From the NCBI GenBank assembly GCA_946410535.1, contig CAMKAR010000048.1, positions 1-10,240 on the forward strand: a stretch of DNA of 10,240 nucleotides, written 5' to 3'. The notes under the pieces were generated by a model, which did no database searches, was not told where the DNA came from, and worked only from the letters and a program-made list of their open reading frames with translations. Position 1 is the first letter of the stretch; each line of letters begins with the position of its first letter. Shown one piece after another: positions 5,368-10,240 of the stretch. The position numbers were made by a program, and so were the translations under genes. This DNA is from an uncultured Bacteroidales bacterium (lineage in GTDB: Bacteria > Bacteroidota > Bacteroidia > Bacteroidales > F082).

Positions 5368-8300
5368 TTATTTCCCCCAATAACGGAACGTCTCCACCTC
5401 TTTCATCAATTCCTTGACGGCGGCCTCGAGCTGTTCGTCTTCGCCTTTGGCCATCTTTTCGGGCGTGTTGCGCACCTTTACATCAGGTTCCAACTGGGTG
5501 TTTTCCAACCAATTGCCTTGCTCTGTGCGATAACCGATGACGGGCAAACCGAAATAGAGTGACGGGTCTTGCAGGGTCTCCCATGTCACGCTCGACATAG
5601 TGCCAGGCACGGGCATACCGACAAGGCTGCCCATCTTCTTGTATTTATAGACCCAAGGCGTGCCGTGCGCGTTGCTGTAGTTGGCCTCGCCGATGATCAT
5701 CACCGAAGGCTTGTTGTAGCGCCTTGAAGGCATCACGCAGGCCACGCTGTCGTTGATGACTTGTTCGAGGTATTTCTCGCCGCTGAACAGGATTTCAATG
5801 TCTTCGTGCAGGCGACCACCGCCGTTGAAACGCGTGTCGATGACGATGCCGTCGCAGAGGTTGTATTTGCCGAGGATTTGCGAATACACGTCGCGATAGC
5901 TGGCATCGCCCATACTACGAATGTGGACATAACCCAAACGGCCTTTCGAAAGTTCCTTCACCGTTTCCTCGTTGTGCTTCACCCAGCGGTGATAAAGCAG
6001 CTCGTTCATCGCGCCATGGCTGATGGGTTTCACGGTCTCTTCCCAGGTCTTGCCACCGTCCTTCACCGTCACAAGCACCGTCTTTCCAGCCTTGTTGTTG
6101 AGCAGCGGATAATAGTCCATATCTTTCGTAATCTCCACGCCGTCAATCTTCTGGATAACGCAACCCGCCTTCACTTGTGAGCTTTTCTTGTCGAACGGCG
6201 AGCCTTCCACCACCTCGGCGATTTTCAGGCCGTCGCCTTGGTAATCGAGGTCGAGCAACACGCCAAACTCAGCCGTGGCATCGCCGCCGTGATTCGTGGG
6301 ACGATAGCCCGAACCCGTGTGCGACACGTTCAGCTCGCCCAAAATCTCGCTCAGCATCTCACTGAAATCGTAGTTGTTGTTGATGTGCGGCAGGAATGGG
6401 CGGTAGGCCTCCTTCATCAGCGCGAGGTCGACGCCGTTGTGGTTTTTCATAAAGAAACGCTTCTCGATTTGCAGGAAAACGTGGTCAAACATGTACTCAC
6501 GTTCTTGGGCGTAATCGAGTTGCATGGTGGCGTCGAGCTTAATCGGTGTCGACTTGCCGCCTTTATCCAACTTTTGCAAGTTGCCGCCCGAAAGGAGGAA
6601 AATATTGTCGCCCTTCACCTGCAACTGTGCACCGCCCTGGCCTAATTTCTTCAAAACCTTCATCGACTTTTCACGCACGTCGAGTTCCCAAAGGTCGTAG
6701 CCTTTCTCGAACGAAGTCATGAAATAGAACTTCTCGCCATCGCCCGAAAGCGCCATTCCGCTCAAGTTCGACGACATCGGAGTCAGCCTGACGACGCGGT
6801 CTTGCAGATGTTCCAGATCCACTTCTATCTTCTTGGTTTCCTTGGGTTTTTCGTCTTTCTTTTCATCATCCTTCTTGCCTTTTTTCTTGTCTTTTCCTTC
6901 GTCCTTCGACTCATCTTTCTTCGCGTCCTTGTTGCCTTTCTCGGTCTCTTTCAGCAAGGCAAACTCCTCTTTGCTGAGGCGGAATTTGTCGTAGGCTTCC
7001 TGATTCAAAAAAGCGATGAAAGCATCATTTTGGCTGCCCCATGAAGCGTGCGAGCGCATACCATAACGATTTGAACGATAAATGATTGCATTTCCGTCCA
7101 TTGCCCATTGCGGACTACCGTCGATATAGGCGCTCTCGGTAATGTTGTAAATCGTCTTCGAGCCGTCAGCTTTGACGATGCCGATGTCGGAATACGGGTC
7201 ACGCATGTGCGAAATCAGGGTCAAGGCGAACCATTGTCCGTCGGGCGACCACTCGTAGCTGAAGCCGTAATCGTCGGTGTCGTAATGCTGCGTCCCGTCA
7301 GTGATTTGACGCACTTCTTTCGAAGCGATATTATACACTTTCAAGATATTACGGTTCTCAATGAAAGCGATTTCCTTGCCGTCGGGCGAGAAACTTGGCG
7401 CGATGCGCTCGATGCCGTCGTTGTCAAACAGCGGCTTTTCGTCAATCAACGTGGCGTAAGCGAAGTTGTAGTCCTCCTTGCGCTCGATGGTGGCTTGATA
7501 GAGGTTCCAATAGCCATCGCGCTCCGAGGCATAGACCAAAGTGCGACTGTCTTTCGAGAAACTGGGGCTGCGCTCAGGCTGCGCCGTATGCGTGATTTGC
7601 TTCGTGGTGGCATATTCGTCGACACCCGTCACAAACACTTCGCCGCGCGAGGTGAAGGCAATCAGTTTGCCATCGTCGCTCAGTGCGAAGTCGCCGATAC
7701 CACGGAAATCCTGCTTCACCAACTGCTCCGTGTCTTGGTCGTTGATGATTTCGATATTCACCTTTTTCGGTTCATTTCCAATGCGTTGCGTATAGATTTC
7801 GCCCATATAGCCGTAGCACAGCAAGCCATTGTTGGCCACGCTCAAGAAGCGCACAGGATGCGTCTTGAAATCGGTCACTTTCTCCACCTTCTCAAGGTTG
7901 TTGGCCGGAGCCTTATAGACATTGAAATTGCCGTTGTTGCGCTCGCTCAGAAACACGACTTCCTGATAACCAGGCAAGTAACGCGCATCGCGGTCTTCGC
8001 CCACATTAGTCGTCATGATCGTGTGGGTTTTCTTTTTCGCGTTGTAATACACGATGTCGCGGGCCACCGACGAGACGTGGTGCTTGCGCCACACATTCTC
8101 GCTGCCCTTGCGGTCGTAGTAGAGGAACGACTTGCCGTCCTTGTCGAACGACATGCTGCACACCGGCACGGCTACCACCTGCTCGGGCCGACCGCCTTCG
8201 GTGCCCACCTTGTATAATTCAGTAATCCAGCCCGTGGCAAACTGCACATTCTCAGCCGCTTTCTGGATTTGGGCGGAATAATAGATTTCCTTGCCATCGG

Positions 8301-8640
8301 GCGAGAAAGCCAAAGGCATCTCGCTGGCAGAGTTGGTCGTAATACGCTGAGGCACACCGCCTTCAGCCGAAACCAAATAAACATCAAAGTTGCCGTTGCG
8401 GTCGGTGGCGAAGGCCAAATGTTTGCCGTCGGGCGACCAGATGGGCGAAGTTTCGTAGGCCGTAGTGGTGGTCAGTTGTTGGGCTTTGCCACCGTTGGCG
8501 TTCACCACATAAATGTCTCCTTTGTAGCAAAAAGCAATTTTGTCGCCGTTAGGCGAAATCACGTTGTCGCGCAACCAGAGCGGTTGGGCGGAGAGTTGGA
8601 ATGTTGCCGCAATCAAGGCAACGAATAGTAGTTTCTTCAT
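5368..8640 (-). CDS. Exported tricorn-like S41 family protease
   Basis: 1090 residues, about the size of archaeal tricorn protease. Residues 1-18 (MKKLLFVALIAATFQLSA) are a signal peptide, so unlike archaeal tricorn it is exported. Residues about 22-330 hold TolB/WD40-like propeller repeats (SPNGDKIAF, SPDGKHLAFATDRNGNFDVY, SPDGKEIYYS), with a second propeller to about 690. A Lys/Glu/Asp-rich low-complexity stretch (about 563-606) interrupts the second propeller. A helical C1 region follows (FDHVFLQIEKRFF, then GELNVSHTG with S773-H774 matching the tricorn Ser-His). A PDZ domain spans about 790-875, and the C2 catalytic part contains VIDTRFNGGG. ANYSNAHG places the probable nucleophile at S989, and WLENTQLEPDVKV supplies the probable E1046. 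The usual Asp after the nucleophile is Asn here. It probably trims peptides in the periplasm. It is the last gene of a likely operon, 19 bp after the FAH gene, with no promoter box in the gap. The ATG at 8640 is fixed by the signal peptide. Confidence 0.93.
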   Translation of the reverse strand: MKKLLFVALIAATFQLSAQPLWLRDNVISPNGDKIAFCYKGDIYVVNANGGKAQQLTTTTAYETSPIWSPDGKHLAFATDRNGNFDVYLVSAEGGVPQRITTNSASEMPLAFSPDGKEIYYSAQIQKAAENVQFATGWITELYKVGTEGGRPEQVVAVPVCSMSFDKDGKSFLYYDRKGSENVWRKHHVSSVARDIVYYNAKKKTHTIMTTNVGEDRDARYLPGYQEVVFLSERNNGNFNVYKAPANNLEKVEKVTDFKTHPVRFLSVANNGLLCYGYMGEIYTQRIGNEPKKVNIEIINDQDTEQLVKQDFRGIGDFALSDDGKLIAFTSRGEVFVTGVDEYATTKQITHTAQPERSPSFSKDSRTLVYASERDGYWNLYQATIERKEDYNFAYATLIDEKPLFDNDGIERIAPSFSPDGKEIAFIENRNILKVYNIASKEVRQITDGTQHYDTDDYGFSYEWSPDGQWFALTLISHMRDPYSDIGIVKADGSKTIYNITESAYIDGSPQWAMDGNAIIYRSNRYGMRSHASWGSQNDAFIAFLNQEAYDKFRLSKEEFALLKETEKGNKDAKKDESKDEGKDKKKGKKDDEKKDEKPKETKKIEVDLEHLQDRVVRLTPMSSNLSGMALSGDGEKFYFMTSFEKGYDLWELDVREKSMKVLKKLGQGGAQLQVKGDNIFLLSGGNLQKLDKGGKSTPIKLDATMQLDYAQEREYMFDHVFLQIEKRFFMKNHNGVDLALMKEAYRPFLPHINNNYDFSEMLSEILGELNVSHTGSGYRPTNHGGDATAEFGVLLDLDYQGDGLKIAEVVEGSPFDKKSSQVKAGCVIQKIDGVEITKDMDYYPLLNNKAGKTVLVTVKDGGKTWEETVKPISHGAMNELLYHRWVKHNEETVKELSKGRLGYVHIRSMGDASYRDVYSQILGKYNLCDGIVIDTRFNGGGRLHEDIEILFSGEKYLEQVINDSVACVMPSRRYNKPSVMIIGEANYSNAHGTPWVYKYKKMGSLVGMPVPGTMSSVTWETLQDPSLYFGLPVIGYRTEQGNWLENTQLEPDVKVRNTPEKMAKGEDEQLEAAVKELMKEVETFRYWGK

Positions 8641-8659
8641 AACAGTCTTATTTTTAGAA

Positions 8660-9271
8660 TTATTTCACTTCAAATTGACGGATAGGCTCGTTTTCCAAAA
8701 ACAACTCCAACCGATCCCCGCGCTGCACCTCACCCACACCTTGTGGCGTGCCCGTGAAGATGCAGTCGCCTTCCTTTAAAGTGACGAAACGCGAGACGTA
8801 GGAGACGATTTTGTCGAAACCAAAAATCATGTCGCGGCTGTGGCCTTGTTGTCTCCACTCACCATTAAGTTTCATTCCGAAAGCGATGTCGCTTGGATTC
8901 TCCAAATCCTTGACGCTCTTGAACTTTCCAATCACTGCCGAGCCATCAAAAGCCTTGGCCTTCTCCCAAGGATGGCCTTTGGCCTTGCACTCGTTTTGCA
9001 AGTCACGGGCGGTGAAGTCGATGCCGACGGTGATGGCGTCATAATAATAAGGTGCGTCCTTCTCGTCTATGTCTTTGCCAGTCTTGCAAATGCGCAGCAC
9101 CAGTTCCGTTTCGTAATGGATTTGGTGGCTGAAATCGGGATAGACGAAAGGCACGCCTTCGGGCAGCAAGGCCGTGTCGGGCTTCATGAAAAACAGCGGC
9201 TCGGTGGGCAGGTCGTTGTCCAATTCCTTGACGTGGGCCAAATAGTTGCGCCCGATGCAAACCATCTTCAT
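8660..9271 (-). CDS. Fumarylacetoacetate hydrolase (FAH) family protein, FAHD1-like
   Basis: 203 residues, the size of short single-domain FAH proteins such as FAHD1 (acylpyruvate hydrolase / oxaloacetate decarboxylase). It opens with CIGRNYLAHVKEL, where H13 and E16 match the His-Glu lid pair of FAHD1. The metal site is clear: HYETELVL gives E54 and E56, and GIDFTARD gives D85, 29 residues on as in FAHD1. KAFDGSAVIG, FGFDKIVSYVS and IFTGTPQGVG are further family signatures. A cytoplasmic Mg-dependent hydrolase or decarboxylase of 2-oxo acids is expected; the exact substrate is not decided by sequence. It starts 5 bp after the exonuclease stop, so the two are almost surely co-transcribed. GAGG next to that stop lies 3 bases before the first ATG (9271) and 9 before a second in-frame ATG (9265), so the start could be either; they differ by two residues. 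Confidence 0.93.
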   Translation of the reverse strand: MKMVCIGRNYLAHVKELDNDLPTEPLFFMKPDTALLPEGVPFVYPDFSHQIHYETELVLRICKTGKDIDEKDAPYYYDAITVGIDFTARDLQNECKAKGHPWEKAKAFDGSAVIGKFKSVKDLENPSDIAFGMKLNGEWRQQGHSRDMIFGFDKIVSYVSRFVTLKEGDCIFTGTPQGVGEVQRGDRLELFLENEPIRQFEVK

Positions 9272-9276
9272 AAGCC

Positions 9277-10095
9277 TCAGCGTTTTACGTGTTTTCCACC
9301 CATGCGCAATTTGATGGCCGTCACCACCTTTTTCGTATAGCGCGGGAAGTCGCTCTTCATGATCCAGTCATAAAAGGCCGGCTCTTTGCGGAACACGTCC
9401 TCCACACGCTCGCCCTTGTGTTTGCCAAACATGAAAACTTCCTTGCCTTCCTCGTCGAAGATGATCTGACCCGACAGGTCGGCATTCTTGTGATGTGCCG
9501 AAAACTCAGCCAATTGCTTCATATCGTTGACTGGGCCCTGCGACTTATTGCCTTTACCATCTTCATAATCAACGCCTTGGTATTTATCCAACATGGCTTT
9601 CAAAACATCGTAGGTGGCTTTGGTGTCGGCCATCGCGCCATGCGCACCTTCCAATTCGGCATGGCAGAAATAGCGGTAGGCGCTCTTCAGGTTGCGCGGC
9701 TCCATCTTCATGTAGATGTTCATCACGTCGATGAACTCACGATCCTTGAGGTCAAAGTCGTAGTCGACGCGGAGGAACTCCTCCACCAGCATCGGCAGGT
9801 CGAATTTCAGGATGTTGTAGCCCGCAAGGTCGGCATTGCCGATGAAAAGGGCGATCTCCTTCGCCTTATCTTTAAAGGTGGGTTTGTCGGCCAGCATCTC
9901 ATTGGTGTAACCGTGCACCGATGTCGACTCTGCGGAAATCGGAATCTCGGGATTGAGGAGCCAAACACGCTGCTCCTCGTCGCCGTTCACGTTGATTTTC
10001 AGCACGCTCATCTCCACGATGCGGTCGTGCGAAGTATTCAGGCCTGTCGTCTCCAGGTCGAAAAAGGCTATGGGTCGTTTCAGATTCAGTTCCAT
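9277..10095 (-). CDS. DnaQ-like DEDDh 3'-5' exonuclease with C-terminal DUF3820-like domain
   Basis: 272 residues. The N-terminal exonuclease domain (about 8-172) shows all the motifs: FFDLETTGL (D13, E15), AGYNILKFDLPML (D99) and AHGAMADTKATYD (H152, D157), giving a complete DEDDh active site. A linker around 173-192 (YEDGKGNKSQGPVN) leads to a C-terminal part (about 205-262) with FMFGKHKGERVEDVFRKEP and FYDWIMKSDF, which resembles the small DUF3820 domain found alone or fused to exonucleases. It probably removes 3' ends of DNA or RNA in repair or turnover; it is too divergent in architecture to call the replicative epsilon subunit. It is the first gene of the likely operon with the FAH and tricorn-like genes. 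A TAnnTTTG box lies 20 bases upstream of the ATG at 10095. Confidence 0.92.
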   Translation of the reverse strand: MELNLKRPIAFFDLETTGLNTSHDRIVEMSVLKINVNGDEEQRVWLLNPEIPISAESTSVHGYTNEMLADKPTFKDKAKEIALFIGNADLAGYNILKFDLPMLVEEFLRVDYDFDLKDREFIDVMNIYMKMEPRNLKSAYRYFCHAELEGAHGAMADTKATYDVLKAMLDKYQGVDYEDGKGNKSQGPVNDMKQLAEFSAHHKNADLSGQIIFDEEGKEVFMFGKHKGERVEDVFRKEPAFYDWIMKSDFPRYTKKVVTAIKLRMGGKHVKR

Positions 10096-10115
10096 TGGTT
10101 TTTTGAATTTTGGTG

Positions 10116-10123
10116 CAAAAATA
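10116..10123 (-). promoter_or_regulatory. Bacteroidota -7 promoter box for the exonuclease operon
   Basis: The minus strand reads TATTTTTG, an exact TAnnTTTG match, 20 bases before the exonuclease ATG, implying a leader of about 15-18 nt. The -33 element is weak: only an ATTG (10142-10139) is seen, at short spacing. Confidence 0.55.
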
Positions 10124-10156
10124 ATACATAAAAGATAGCAATATTCATTTTTTTGC

Positions 10157-10164
10157 TACTTTTG
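10157..10164 (+). promoter_or_regulatory. Bacteroidota -7 promoter box for the rightward gene
   Basis: TACTTTTG matches TAnnTTTG and is followed by CCCC, as at the cutC promoter. It points away from the exonuclease box, with only 33 bases between the two, so the divergent promoters overlap. The implied leader to the ATG at 10219 is about 50 nt. No clear TTTG -33 element is present. Confidence 0.5.
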
Positions 10165-10218
10165 CCCCACTTTTCAAACAAAATAGAACTATTAGAAAGT
10201 ATCAAATTATTGAAAGAC

Positions 10219-10240
10219 ATGATGGAAGAAAATGAAATGA
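10219..10240 (+). CDS. Start of an unidentified gene, cut by the window edge
   Basis: ATGATGGAAGAAAATGAAAT opens a frame reading MMEENEM and runs off the right edge. The support is the upstream TAnnTTTG box at 10157-10164 and the absence of another rightward start nearby. Seven residues are too few to identify a product, and either of the two tandem ATGs could be the start. Confidence 0.4.

Noticed and set aside
5660..5700. Loss of the catalytic Ser in the tricorn-like protease
   Set aside because: Aligning SNAHG with SASDG would put Ala at the nucleophile, but the alternative alignment pairs NYSN with the Ser-Asp-Gly loop and matches the downstream residues better, so S989 is probably the intact nucleophile.
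7108..8217. Long plus-strand open frame (369 codons) opposite the tricorn-like gene
   Set aside because: It is antisense to a clearly supported protein and follows from GC-biased third positions; its translation shows no family motif.
1..10240. CRISPR array, tRNA, rRNA or insertion sequence
   Set aside because: No regularly spaced direct repeats, no tRNA or rRNA signature and no transposase or terminal repeats were seen.

Overview
The window looks like a chromosomal segment of a member of the Bacteroidales (Bacteroidota). Four things point there: promoter-like TAnnTTTG boxes in front of several genes, near absence of Shine-Dalgarno sequences, two large exported enzymes with plain signal peptides (a multidomain GH20-type hexosaminidase and a tricorn-like S41 protease), and an exported transglutaminase-like protein. 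Genus cannot be read from the sequence. Most genes are moderately GC-rich (about 61% by hand count over 601-840), but the first ~360 bases are only about 33% GC.

Layout, left to right. 1-350 (minus): the N-terminal 116 codons of a gene cut by the window edge. Its product is a GHKL/HSP90-like ATPase of the sacsin/NO VEIN type, in AT-rich DNA that suggests an accessory or horizontally acquired segment. 417-1151 (minus): cutC. 1152-1512: a 361-bp region between divergent genes, with repeated ATTCGGC motifs, two inverted repeats and a GC-rich block of unknown nature. 1513-4137 (plus): exported GH20 beta-N-acetylhexosaminidase with chitobiase-C-like and discoidin-like C-terminal parts. 4138-5163 (minus): exported transglutaminase-like protein, whose stop codon directly abuts the GH20 stop. 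5164-5367: intergenic region with an 82-bp palindromic interspersed repeat. 5368-10095 (minus): a probable three-gene operon, transcribed as DEDDh exonuclease, FAH-family hydrolase, tricorn-like protease, with gaps of 5 and 19 bp. 10096-10218: divergent promoter region. 10219 onward (plus): the first codons of a gene cut by the right edge.

How the genes may work together: the GH20 enzyme would release N-acetylhexosamine from glycans in the periplasm. The tricorn-like protease and the transglutaminase-like protein are also exported and may process periplasmic peptides or proteins. CutC, the FAH hydrolase and the exonuclease are cytoplasmic housekeeping-type proteins. No complete new system is visible. 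The most promising lead is the truncated sacsin-like ATPase at the left edge, a type of gene often seen among bacterial accessory and defence genes; the rest of it lies outside the window.
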